Source: Acidobacteriota bacterium
GTDB lineage: Bacteria; Acidobacteriota; Terriglobia; Terriglobales; Acidobacteriaceae
NCBI GenBank assembly: GCA_021802085.1
Contig: JAKAAZ010000032.1
Location: 1 to 21,312 of the forward strand
DNA: 21,312 nt
Reading direction: 5' to 3'
Positions 14,952 to 21,312 of the stretch are shown one piece after another. Under the pieces are notes generated by a model, which did not search any database, was not told the origin of the DNA, and saw only the letters and a program-made list of their open reading frames with translations. Each line of letters opens with the position of its first letter. Positions within the stretch are counted from its first letter, which is position 1. The position numbers and the translations under genes were made by a program.

Positions 14952-15091
14952 CTGAATCTCCGATATTCTGATTTTCAGTCAAAATAAAAAAATTTGCAAG
15001 ATATACCGCTACAGGTTCGACTGTGGGAAGCTTTCAGTGTCAGCAGCAATTTCGAAACAAAAATTCAGTACGATTTCTTCAGGAGCATGTC
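14952..15091. promoter_or_regulatory. AT-rich divergent control region of the toxin-antitoxin operon
   Basis: This AT-rich stretch separates the antitoxin gene (minus) from a small plus-strand gene. The interrupted palindrome CTGATTTTCAG (14968-14978) lies just upstream of the antitoxin start and is a candidate operator for the AbrB-type protein. On the minus strand TTGACT and TTGCAA both resemble -35 boxes, but I could not assign a matching -10 with confidence. AGGAG at 15081-15085 serves the plus-strand gene. Confidence 0.4.
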
Positions 15092-15370
15092 ATGGAACAA
15101 GCCGTATACGCAGAAACATGGTTAAACATTGTAGATGCAGCAGTCCAAAAATCTGGGTTTTCTGCGCAGATTGATAGCCAGCAACAAGACTTGGTCGGTT
15201 ACCGAATATTTCGTAAAGGTTGCGAGCTGCGACTCGTGATTAGCCCGCTTTTTCTCGAGCGGTTCCTGCATGGTCACGGCGCAATCGACGCGTTGGCCGC
15301 CCGGCTCGAAGAACCTCTCAGAAATGCTGTACCACGAAAATTCATCTTGATACAAGATGAGACAGGGTAG
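15092..15370 (+). CDS. Small protein of unknown function
   Basis: I do not recognise this 92-residue protein. The ATG at 15092 is chosen because AGGAG (15081-15085) is 6 nt upstream; the frame is open to a GTG at 15023, but those residues look non-coding. It has no signal peptide or membrane segment. It is mixed alpha/beta by appearance: an N-terminal helix (ETWLNIVDAAVQKSGF), then strands (VGYRIFRKGCELRLVISPLF), another helix (AIDALAARLEEPL) and a C-terminal strand (RKFILIQD). It lies next to the toxin-antitoxin pair in an AT-richer patch and ends 6 nt from the mqnC stop, convergent with it. Confidence 0.7.
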   Translation: MEQAVYAETWLNIVDAAVQKSGFSAQIDSQQQDLVGYRIFRKGCELRLVISPLFLERFLHGHGAIDALAARLEEPLRNAVPRKFILIQDETG

Positions 15371-15376
15371 ATATCC

Positions 15377-16423
15377 CTAATTCAAGAACATGGTGCGATA
15401 GAGGGTGTCGCGCTGCACCGGCTTGAAGCCCGCATCGCGGATCACGTGGCGGAGTTCTTCTTCGGTGGTGCGGTTCGCCGTGCCAGCGGCCCTGACGACA
15501 TTTTCTTCCAGCATCACCGAGCCCACGTCGTTGCCGCCAAAGCGCAGGCCCATTTGCAGGACCTTCAGGCCCTGCGTCACCCAGCTCGACTGCACATTTT
15601 CAATGTTGTCGAGATAGAGGCGAGAGATCGCCAGCACCTTCAGGTATTCGACCGAGGTTGCTTCGTCCCAGCCGCGACCGCCCAGCGCCGTGTTGTGGGG
15701 CTGGAAGCTCCACGGAATAAAGGCTGTGAATCCGCCCGTCTCTTCCTGGAGACGGCGCAGCGTTTCAAAGTGATTCACGCGCTGCTCGAAGGTCTCGCCC
15801 ACGCCGAACATCATGGTCGCGGTGGTGCGCATGCCAAGCTGATGCGCGGTGCGGTGCACCAGCACCCACTCGTCGGTGCCGCATTTCAGCCGGGCGATGC
15901 GGTGTCGCACTTCGTCGTCGAGAATTTCGGCGCCGCCGCCGGGGATGGAATCGAGGCCAGCATCGCGCAATCGCGCGATGGTGTCGCGGACGGAAAGCTC
16001 GCTGTATTCCGCGATCGCCAGAATCTCCGACGCGGAAAAGCAATGCAGCCAGATGGAGGGAAAGCGCTGCTTGATGCCGCGCAGGAGGCGCTCAAACCAG
16101 TCGATCTTCAGGTCGGGATGCAGGCCGCCCTGCATCAGCACGCCAGTCCCGCCCATCTCCACCGTCTCGCGGATCTTCTGGTAAATGGTGTCGAAGTCGA
16201 GGATGTAGCCTTCCGCGGCGAGTTTGCCCTTGAGCGGGCGATAGAAGGCGCAGAAGCTGCAATATTCCGTGCAGAAATTGGTGTAGTTGATGTTGCGGTC
16301 GATGATGTAGGTGACAATGCCTTCCGGATGCAGCTTGCGGCGCACCGCGTTGGCTTCCATGCCGAGGCCGATCAAATCGTCGGACTGAAAAGCATCCAGG
16401 GCCTGTTGTCGCGTGATCCCCAT
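15377..16423 (-). CDS. mqnC: Cyclic dehypoxanthinyl futalosine synthase (radical SAM)
   Basis: MqnC catalyses radical-SAM cyclisation of dehypoxanthinyl futalosine in the futalosine route to menaquinone. The protein has 348 residues. The 4Fe-4S ligands are Cys51, Cys55 and Cys58 in FCTEYCSFCAF, preceded by the typical IDRNINYTN. Other family stretches are GVLMQGGLHPDLKI, SIPGGGAEIL, TATMMFGVGET, IPWSFQPHNT and the C-terminal SVMLEENVVRAAG. The related enzyme MqnE is the main alternative; the DRNINYTN and QGGLHPDL-type segments favour MqnC. No other mqn genes are in the window. The ATG at 16423 has only a weak AGG upstream. A 14-bp inverted repeat lies 32 nt before it. Its stop faces the small plus-strand gene only 6 nt away, with no terminator between. 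Confidence 0.95.
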   Translation of the reverse strand: MGITRQQALDAFQSDDLIGLGMEANAVRRKLHPEGIVTYIIDRNINYTNFCTEYCSFCAFYRPLKGKLAAEGYILDFDTIYQKIRETVEMGGTGVLMQGGLHPDLKIDWFERLLRGIKQRFPSIWLHCFSASEILAIAEYSELSVRDTIARLRDAGLDSIPGGGAEILDDEVRHRIARLKCGTDEWVLVHRTAHQLGMRTTATMMFGVGETFEQRVNHFETLRRLQEETGGFTAFIPWSFQPHNTALGGRGWDEATSVEYLKVLAISRLYLDNIENVQSSWVTQGLKVLQMGLRFGGNDVGSVMLEENVVRAAGTANRTTEEELRHVIRDAGFKPVQRDTLYRTMFLN

Positions 16424-16454
16424 AGCATTAGTTTACCTGCTCGGCGCCGATGCG

Positions 16455-16509
16455 CGCCTGCAAACCGCAGTGTTTCCGAAGCTGCCGATGCGATCGCGGT
16501 TTGCAGGCG
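16455..16509. repeat. Perfect 14-bp inverted repeat upstream of mqnC
   Basis: CGCCTGCAAACCGC (16455-16468) is exactly complementary to GCGGTTTGCAGGCG (16496-16509), with a 27-nt spacer. A 9-bp direct repeat GCCGATGCG (16446-16454 and 16484-16492) overlaps the same area. It lies between the small gene at 16529-16738 and mqnC. No T-run follows on the minus strand. It may be an attenuator, an operator or a repeat-element hairpin. Confidence 0.8.
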
Positions 16510-16528
16510 ATCACCAACTGCGGCGGTA

Positions 16529-16738
16529 TCACCGGGTCGGCGGCTTATCTTTTCCCGCGGTATCTGGCGCGCTTTCTTCCGGATGGGATGAGGAATCCGC
16601 AAGTGGGGATTGCGGAGGGCGCGACATCGCCGGCGCCGGCGGCATCTTTCTGCGCTCCATCCTGCGAATGTCGTCTGGATTGGAGACGCCGAAAATGGAA
16701 AGCACGCGGCCCATCTTGTTGAAAATGCCGTCGAACAT
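16529..16738 (-). CDS. Small Pro-rich protein of unknown function
   Basis: I do not recognise this 69-residue protein, but it looks real. A strong AAGGAG (16748-16753) lies 9 nt before the ATG at 16738; a second ATG at 16744 is only 3 nt away and less well placed. The first 25 or so residues (MFDGIFNKMGRVLSIFGVSN) form an amphipathic or weakly hydrophobic stretch. A basic segment (RRMERRK) and a Pro/Ser-rich, probably disordered tail follow. It is upstream of mqnC on the same strand, with 105 nt between them that hold the 14-bp inverted repeat. It is divergent from the DUF481 gene. Membrane-surface attachment through the N-terminal helix is a guess. Confidence 0.6.
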   Translation of the reverse strand: MFDGIFNKMGRVLSIFGVSNPDDIRRMERRKMPPAPAMSRPPQSPLADSSSHPEESAPDTAGKDKPPTR

Positions 16739-16814
16739 TTGCATTTTCTCCTTGTTCCGTTAGTTTATATGCTGTATTCAACATAAATCTCAGATCCTGG
16801 CATCTGAACAAAAT
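16739..16814. promoter_or_regulatory. Divergent promoter region
   Basis: This AT-rich spacer between two divergent genes holds AAGGAG for the minus-strand gene and a 6-bp inverted repeat TCAGAT (16790-16795) / ATCTGA (16802-16807) just upstream of the plus-strand start. Promoters in both directions are expected here. No convincing ribosome binding site is seen for the plus-strand gene. Confidence 0.4.
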
Positions 16815-18041
16815 ATGCGAATTTTTTCTCTCAAAAAAACCGTATTCCTTCCGACTTTCGTGGAGAATTCCATTGCCATCGCTCTATTCTTATTGATTGG
16901 TTTGGCTCCGGCCCTTGCTACCCCTAAAAGCAAAAAGTCCGTGTCAAAGTCAGCGCCCAAGGCGTCTGCCAAGGCCCAACCGGATGTCCTCGTTTTTTTG
17001 AATGGCGACAGGATCACGGGAAATCTTGTCAAGGCCGATGGCGCCAACATTTACTTTGCCACCGACGAGGCCGGTCAAGTGACGGTGCCATGGGCAAAAA
17101 TTAAAAGCTTCGAGACGTCCAAGCGGTTTGCTGTGCTCACTAAAAACAAGACGGCACAACGCAGACATAGCAACCCCTCAATTCCTGTCGGGAGTTTGCA
17201 GTTGAATGGAAAGATGTTGACGATTGCCGACAACAACACAAGCCAAAATGTCCCCGTCAGCGACATCAGCTATGTAATCGATGACGCAACTTATGAAAAG
17301 AATGTAGCGCATAAACAGGGATTGTTGCATGGGATCTCAGGCTCCGTGACGGAAGGCTACAGCCAGGTCAACTCTACCTTCAGCACAACGACCATCACTT
17401 CCGCCATCAACCTTACACGCATTGTTCCAGCGGTCCCGTGGATGAAGCCGGGCCGCCGCACGCTCCTCAATTTTTCCAATGCATACTCGACTTTTACACA
17501 GTCCCCCAACCCAACGGCAGTCACCAATATTCTCCTCGGCAGCCTGGAAGAAGATGAGTATTTGAAACCTAGATTTTATGTCCTCGAACAGGCGATCTAC
17601 AACATCAATTCCGTCGAAGGTTTGGCGTTAGAGCAGACGTATGGAAGTGGTTTCGGGTACACAACAGTCAAAACGCCGAAGCAAGAGCTGGACCTGAGCG
17701 CGACGGTCAACTACACACAGCAGCAATTCAGCCAGCCGGTCACTCTGGCCCCCGGCCAGATTCCAAATGCAACCCAAAACCTGATCGGCGCGACATTTGC
17801 CGACAATTACACTTACAAATTTCCCCGTAAGATCGTATTGACTGAAATGTCGAACGTTACGCCAGAATTCAATTTTCCCCAGGCGTATACCGCAAATGCG
17901 ACGGTCGGGGCGACCATGCCGATCTTCAAAAACTTTGGCCTGTCCATCCAGGCGATCGACAATTACCTGAACGACCCGCCACCGGGATTCAAAGGGAATT
18001 CCACCCAGTACACCACCGGCTTGACCTACACGATCCCGTGA
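16815..18041 (+). CDS. DUF481-type outer-membrane protein
   Basis: A 408-residue exported protein. The N-terminus has a basic start, a hydrophobic core at about 19-34 and a likely SPase I site at ALA (about 34-36). A basic Lys/Ser/Ala-rich linker follows. Residues about 56-110 (LVFLNGDRITGNLVKADGANIYFATD, read in part) form a small beta domain often found ahead of DUF481. From about 170 (LHGISGSVTEGYSQVNSTFSTTTITSAINL, read in part) alternating strands suggest the YdiY-like DUF481 barrel, ending in TGLTYTIP. The family is poorly understood; some members respond to salt. Base composition is less GC-rich than in the mre genes. It is divergent from the small gene and ends before a strong terminator. 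Confidence 0.75.
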   Translation: MRIFSLKKTVFLPTFVENSIAIALFLLIGLAPALATPKSKKSVSKSAPKASAKAQPDVLVFLNGDRITGNLVKADGANIYFATDEAGQVTVPWAKIKSFETSKRFAVLTKNKTAQRRHSNPSIPVGSLQLNGKMLTIADNNTSQNVPVSDISYVIDDATYEKNVAHKQGLLHGISGSVTEGYSQVNSTFSTTTITSAINLTRIVPAVPWMKPGRRTLLNFSNAYSTFTQSPNPTAVTNILLGSLEEDEYLKPRFYVLEQAIYNINSVEGLALEQTYGSGFGYTTVKTPKQELDLSATVNYTQQQFSQPVTLAPGQIPNATQNLIGATFADNYTYKFPRKIVLTEMSNVTPEFNFPQAYTANATVGATMPIFKNFGLSIQAIDNYLNDPPPGFKGNSTQYTTGLTYTIP

Positions 18042-18058
18042 CCGCTTCCGACACCGTA

Positions 18059-18108
18059 GCCCAAAACAAAATGCCCGTGGACGAACCCACGGGCATTTTG
18101 TTTTGGGC
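18059..18108. terminator. 22-bp perfect-stem bidirectional terminator
   Basis: Positions 18059-18080 pair without mismatch with 18087-18108 around a 6-nt loop (ACGAAC). The arm includes a GCCCGTGG core next to the loop and an A/T-rich outer half with four-base A and T runs. It sits between the convergent DUF481 and cytochrome genes and has the same form on both strands, so it can terminate both transcripts. Confidence 0.88.
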
Positions 18109-18116
18109 AGGAAACA

Positions 18117-18647
18117 TCAGAACGCCAGCGGCTTGGCGAGGATGTCCATCGCCGGCTGCGGCAAGGGTTTGTTGGCGCTGGCCAGCAGTACGCTGACCTG
18201 CCACATTTGCGTGGAGGAAAGAATTTGATCGAACGACGGCATTCCTGTCAAGCGAATTCCGTTGGCAACCTTCCAATATGTTTCTCCCGGCGGATCGTCG
18301 CTGACGCCGACAATGCTGCGCGGCCCATGCGCTTGCCACAACTGCGGGGCGCGAGGATACATATGAGGAGCGATCGCGGAGTTCTGGCTATTCAGGCCAT
18401 GACAAAATGCGCAATTCTGCCGGTAAATCTGCGCCCCCGCCACCAGATTGTCCGCAGTGGGCTGGATGGGCACGGACTTCGGCATGTCCTTCTGGATACG
18501 GTCATGGAGCGGCACATGCACAATCTGTTTCTCAAAGGGAAAAGGCGTGTCCGCGACGGCGACTGGAGGGTTGCCAAAGCGGAGGTAGAATAGTGCGCCG
18601 ATCGGTAGGATCACCAGACCGATCAACAGGCCAATCAACAACTTCAT
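18117..18647 (-). CDS. Membrane-anchored monohaem cytochrome c
   Basis: A 176-residue c-type cytochrome. The ATG at 18647 is chosen because GGGAG (minus strand, 18653-18657) is 5 nt upstream; a TTG at 18659 is less likely. Residues 1-22 are a hydrophobic segment, probably an uncleaved anchor. The haem-binding motif CAFCH lies at 79-83 (preceded by AGAQIYRQN, followed by GLN), and the likely axial Met is Met136 in RLTGMPSF. The layout is that of a class I cytochrome c (cytochrome CBB3-type or c6-like). It would carry electrons in the periplasm for a respiratory complex, but no oxidase genes are in the window. The gene is divergent from the barrel protein at 18787. Confidence 0.9.
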   Translation of the reverse strand: MKLLIGLLIGLVILPIGALFYLRFGNPPVAVADTPFPFEKQIVHVPLHDRIQKDMPKSVPIQPTADNLVAGAQIYRQNCAFCHGLNSQNSAIAPHMYPRAPQLWQAHGPRSIVGVSDDPPGETYWKVANGIRLTGMPSFDQILSSTQMWQVSVLLASANKPLPQPAMDILAKPLAF

Positions 18648-18786
18648 ACACACTCCCAAATCATTGAATTTTCATCCTGAAAAGAGGGCCGGGCTCGTCT
18701 CTCTACTCCCAGTACAGATAGACTACATATGTCACGCAATCCTAGTAAATGATTTCGATGATTTAATGGAGACTTAGGAGAAAACA
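18648..18786. promoter_or_regulatory. Divergent promoter region of cytochrome c and barrel genes
   Basis: This 139-nt spacer, with an AT-rich right part, separates two divergent genes. GGGAG (minus) serves the cytochrome gene and AGGAG at 18776-18780 serves the plus-strand gene. Promoters in both directions are expected; no clear -35/-10 pairs could be fixed. Confidence 0.4.
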
Positions 18787-19635
18787 GTGCTGTCTCAGTT
18801 CACCCGGAGAGCCAACCGCTTTCCTTTGTCCATTTGGGCGTCCATGTTGTCCAGCGCCGCTCGTACCGGTTTCGGTTTCATTTTTTCGAGTACCGCATGT
18901 TTAGCACTTCTAGTGCTTTTATGCAGCGTGGGCGCTCCATTGGAGGCCCAGAGCCAGGCTCCAGACCAGCAGGCGCCATCGACTTCATCCTCCTCCGTCC
19001 AGTCGAAGCAGCAAGTCAATGAAACCAGACGCACTCTGGAAAGCAGGCGTCAGCAGACCAAGCGACGCCGCGAGGCGGCGCTGGTAACGGACACCTACAC
19101 GCATCGATGGGAGGTTTACACCGGCGGCGGATATATGCGTTTTCGCCCAGGCCCGTATATTCATAATTCCGGCATGGGCGGCTGGATTGTGGGTGCGACA
19201 CGCTATTTCACTCCGCGACTGGGAATTACAGTCGACGTGCGCGGCTTTTATGGGAACAATTCCCTGGGTGCAGTCCAGGGAGGCGGTTACAACACATACA
19301 ACTCCAAGTTCAGCGTCTTCCCCTTCACTATTGGCCCTCAATATCGCTTGTATGGCAGCCCGAAAATTTCTGTCACCGCAGCACTCCAGGTTGGCGATAT
19401 TTACGGATATTTCGACCAGAATACTGGCCCATTTCCGCCGGCTTCGGTGGGTTTTTATCCTGCCAGCAATGTGGGCGCTGCCATTGCCAGCGTCAATCTG
19501 GATTACAACCTGAGTCCAGGTATGGCGGTGAGGATCGCTCCGAACATGCTGCTGGATCATTTCGGCGGCCATGGCAATATTGACCACAATCAGGGGTTCC
19601 AGGTCGGTATTGTGTATCGTTTCGGACGGCAGTAG
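18787..19635 (+). CDS. Small outer-membrane beta-barrel protein
   Basis: A 282-residue exported protein starting at GTG, supported by AGGAG (18776-18780) 6 nt upstream. It has a long N-region, a hydrophobic core at about 29-48, and a signal peptidase site after LEA (about residue 54). A Gln/Ser-rich linker and a strongly basic helical stretch (about 80-96: RRTLESRRQQTKRRRE) follow. From about 106 (HRWEVYTGGGYMRFRPG) the alternating pattern of an eight-stranded OmpA-like barrel runs to the end (GFQVGIVYRFGRQ). There is no OmpA peptidoglycan-binding domain. The exact role is unknown; this is the third small barrel protein in the window. Confidence 0.82.
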   Translation: MLSQFTRRANRFPLSIWASMLSSAARTGFGFIFSSTACLALLVLLCSVGAPLEAQSQAPDQQAPSTSSSSVQSKQQVNETRRTLESRRQQTKRRREAALVTDTYTHRWEVYTGGGYMRFRPGPYIHNSGMGGWIVGATRYFTPRLGITVDVRGFYGNNSLGAVQGGGYNTYNSKFSVFPFTIGPQYRLYGSPKISVTAALQVGDIYGYFDQNTGPFPPASVGFYPASNVGAAIASVNLDYNLSPGMAVRIAPNMLLDHFGGHGNIDHNQGFQVGIVYRFGRQ

Positions 19636-19757
19636 GCGCTTGGGGCGGCAAGGACTTCGGTTTCGTTGATCGGCAATACATAGAGACGCCGCCACGCTGC
19701 GGTGCTTTGTGCCGGTGAGCGCCGGGGCATACTCCTGCTTTGGCAGGATGCTGGCTC
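19636..19757. other. Convergent intergenic gap with weak hairpin
   Basis: This spacer lies between convergent genes. TCCTGC (19733-19738) pairs with GCAGGA (19743-19748) around TTTG, just after the aspA stop on the minus strand. No T-run follows, so termination here is uncertain. Confidence 0.35.
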
Positions 19758-21209
19758 TTATGCTTTTCCCTTGACATGGTCGCGATGTTTGGCCGCGGCC
19801 AGAGGAAATTGCGGCTCGGTCATGCGCCTGGGGTCGAGAATTTCCGCGATTTCCTTTTCGCTCAGCAGCTTTTTCTCTCGCGCCAGTTCCACAATGGATC
19901 GACCGGTCGCCACGGATTCCTTGACGATTTCCGCCGCCTTGGCGTAGCCGATGTAGGGATTCAGCGCGGTCGCCAGCGAGACGGTGCTCTCCGCATATAT
20001 CCGGCAGCGGGCCACATTTGCCGTGATTCCGGCGATGCAATATCGGTCGAACTGGCGCAGCATGTTGGCGAGTATGGTGATCGACTGAAGCACGTTGTAG
20101 GCCATGGTCGGCATCATCACGTTCAATTCCAACTGGCCTCCCTGGACCGCGTAGGCCACCGCGGTGTCATTGCCAATCACCTGAAAGCTGACCATGGCGG
20201 CCAGCTCCGCCATCACTGGATTGATTTTGCCGGGCATGATGGACGAACCGGGTTGCAGGCTGGGCAGAGCAATCTCCGCAAGGCCGGTGTTGGGGCCGGA
20301 GGCGAGCAGGCGCAGGTCATTCGAGATGCGAATCACCTCCAGCGCCAGCGAGCGCAGCGCGGCGCTGACATCGGCCATGCAGGCATTCGACTGCATCGCC
20401 CAGCGCATATCTTTGGAGGGCGTCAGCTTCTGGCCGGAGATTTTCGCCAGGGTCGCGATGGCCGTGGCGCGATAGCGCGGATGCGTGTTGATTCCGGTGC
20501 CGACTGCGGAACCGCCGAGACCAAGTTCGCGCAGACCTTCGGCTTGCTGCGCGATGTTGGCGCGCGCTTTGCGGATCGCGACGGCATACGCGGCAAATTC
20601 CTGGCCGAGGCGGATCGGGACCGCATCCTGCAAATGGGTGCGGCCGGATTTCAGGATGCCGTCGAATTCTTTGGCCTTCTTCTCGAGGCTTTGCGCCAAC
20701 GATTCAAGGGCCGGGTATAGCGTTTCGAGCGCAAGCAGCGTGCCGAGCCGCATCGCTGTCGGAAAGACATCATTGGTCGATTGACCATAGTTCACATGGT
20801 CGTTGGGATGGACGTGGGCATACTCGCCGAGCTTGCCGCCCCCCGTTTTTCCACTCATGATTTCATTGGCGCGGTTGGCGATGACCTCGTTGGCATTCAT
20901 GTGAAAGCTGACGCCCGCGCCAGCCTGGAAAACATCCACCACAAATTCGTCATCCCACTTGCCGTCGATGACCTCCTGCGCCGCTTTCGAGATGGCGTCG
21001 GCACGATGCGCTTCGACCAGGCCGAGTTTTTTGTTGGCCTCGGAGGCAGCACGCTTGACCATTCCGATGGCGCGGATCAGCAGCGGGTGCGCCCGCATCC
21101 CTGAGATGGGATAATTCGCGACCGCACGCGCCGTCTGCGCCCCGTAATACGCGCGCGCGGGAACCTCGACGAAGCCAAGAGAATCTTTTTCCCTGCGTGT
21201 TTTGGGCAT
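19758..21209 (-). CDS. aspA: Aspartate ammonia-lyase (aspartase/fumarase superfamily)
   Basis: The enzyme would convert L-aspartate to fumarate and ammonia in the cytoplasm. The 483 residues carry the superfamily signature GSSIMPGKINP (321-331, with the catalytic serine at 322). They also carry GRTHLQDAVP (189-198, His192) and NYGQSTNDVFPTA (140-152). Features shared with aspartases rather than class II fumarases are YYGAQT near the N-terminus, VDVFQAGAG, GLAEIALPSLQPGS, VIGNDTAVAYAVQGGQLELNVM and GITANVARC. A few segments (HLQDA, GGSAVGTGINTHP) also fit fumarase C, so class II fumarase remains the alternative. The ATG at 21209 follows a G-rich stretch (GGGGGTG) with no ideal ribosome binding site. 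It stands alone on the minus strand, convergent with the barrel gene. Confidence 0.88.
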   Translation of the reverse strand: MPKTRREKDSLGFVEVPARAYYGAQTARAVANYPISGMRAHPLLIRAIGMVKRAASEANKKLGLVEAHRADAISKAAQEVIDGKWDDEFVVDVFQAGAGVSFHMNANEVIANRANEIMSGKTGGGKLGEYAHVHPNDHVNYGQSTNDVFPTAMRLGTLLALETLYPALESLAQSLEKKAKEFDGILKSGRTHLQDAVPIRLGQEFAAYAVAIRKARANIAQQAEGLRELGLGGSAVGTGINTHPRYRATAIATLAKISGQKLTPSKDMRWAMQSNACMADVSAALRSLALEVIRISNDLRLLASGPNTGLAEIALPSLQPGSSIMPGKINPVMAELAAMVSFQVIGNDTAVAYAVQGGQLELNVMMPTMAYNVLQSITILANMLRQFDRYCIAGITANVARCRIYAESTVSLATALNPYIGYAKAAEIVKESVATGRSIVELAREKKLLSEKEIAEILDPRRMTEPQFPLAAAKHRDHVKGKA

Positions 21210-21312
21210 AACTCACACCCCCGAATGGCCCTAAAGCCTGCCACCAGCTAGTGTAGTAGATTCTTCAATCTTCATTCGTAGACAAAAATAGTTCAACAAA
21301 CATGCAGGAACA
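21210..21312. promoter_or_regulatory. AT-rich region upstream of aspA
   Basis: The right edge of the window is AT-rich and should hold the aspA promoter on the minus strand. TTGAAC reads as a possible -35, but no convincing -10 at normal spacing was found. Confidence 0.3.

Noticed and set aside
15446..16591. 381-codon plus-strand open frame opposite mqnC
   Set aside because: Antisense of a strongly conserved radical SAM gene; composition rich in Ala, His and Arg, as expected from antisense reading.
19740..20720. 326-codon plus-strand open frame opposite aspA
   Set aside because: Antisense of a clear aspartase gene; no family features.

Overview
The window looks like chromosomal sequence from a GC-rich Gram-negative bacterium, most likely an Acidobacteriota (Terriglobia-like) species. 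This is inferred from the rod-elongation operon followed by RNase E/G, several small outer-membrane beta-barrel proteins with SPase I signals, a DUF4126 protein, the futalosine (MqnC) menaquinone pathway, and the general protein style. No rRNA, tRNA, CRISPR array, prophage or insertion sequence was seen.

Positions 1-432 hold no convincing gene, but carry an AT-rich inverted repeat at the left edge and a tight hairpin at 143-163. Positions 433-6774 are a five-gene plus-strand operon for lateral-wall synthesis: mreB, mreC, mreD, mrdA (PBP2) and rodA. The last four are tightly packed (2, 39 and 3 nt gaps). MreC and PBP2 both carry long low-complexity C-terminal tails. A 465-nt leader with a hairpin next to the ribosome binding site precedes rng (7240-10485), an RNase E/G whose S1 domain is interrupted by about 600 residues of repetitive, acidic and Arg/Gly-rich sequence. 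This is the most unusual feature of the window.

Positions 10486-13511 hold a small outer-membrane barrel protein with a Gly-Tyr hexanucleotide repeat, convergent with a membrane GT2 (cellulose-synthase-like) glycosyltransferase across a shared terminator. A DUF4126 membrane protein (13592-14185) follows. Then comes an AT-richer patch with an AbrB-type antitoxin/PIN toxin pair (14229-14951, minus) and a 92-residue protein of unknown function (15092-15370).

The right third contains mqnC (minus) with a small unrecognised gene upstream (16529-16738, minus) and a perfect 14-bp inverted repeat between them. It continues with a DUF481-type outer-membrane protein (plus), a membrane-anchored monohaem cytochrome c (minus) convergent with it across a 22-bp perfect stem, a second small barrel protein (plus), and an aspartate ammonia-lyase (minus). 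MqnC, the cytochrome and the fumarate-producing lyase fit an aerobic or flexible respiratory metabolism, but nothing in the sequence ties them into one unit.
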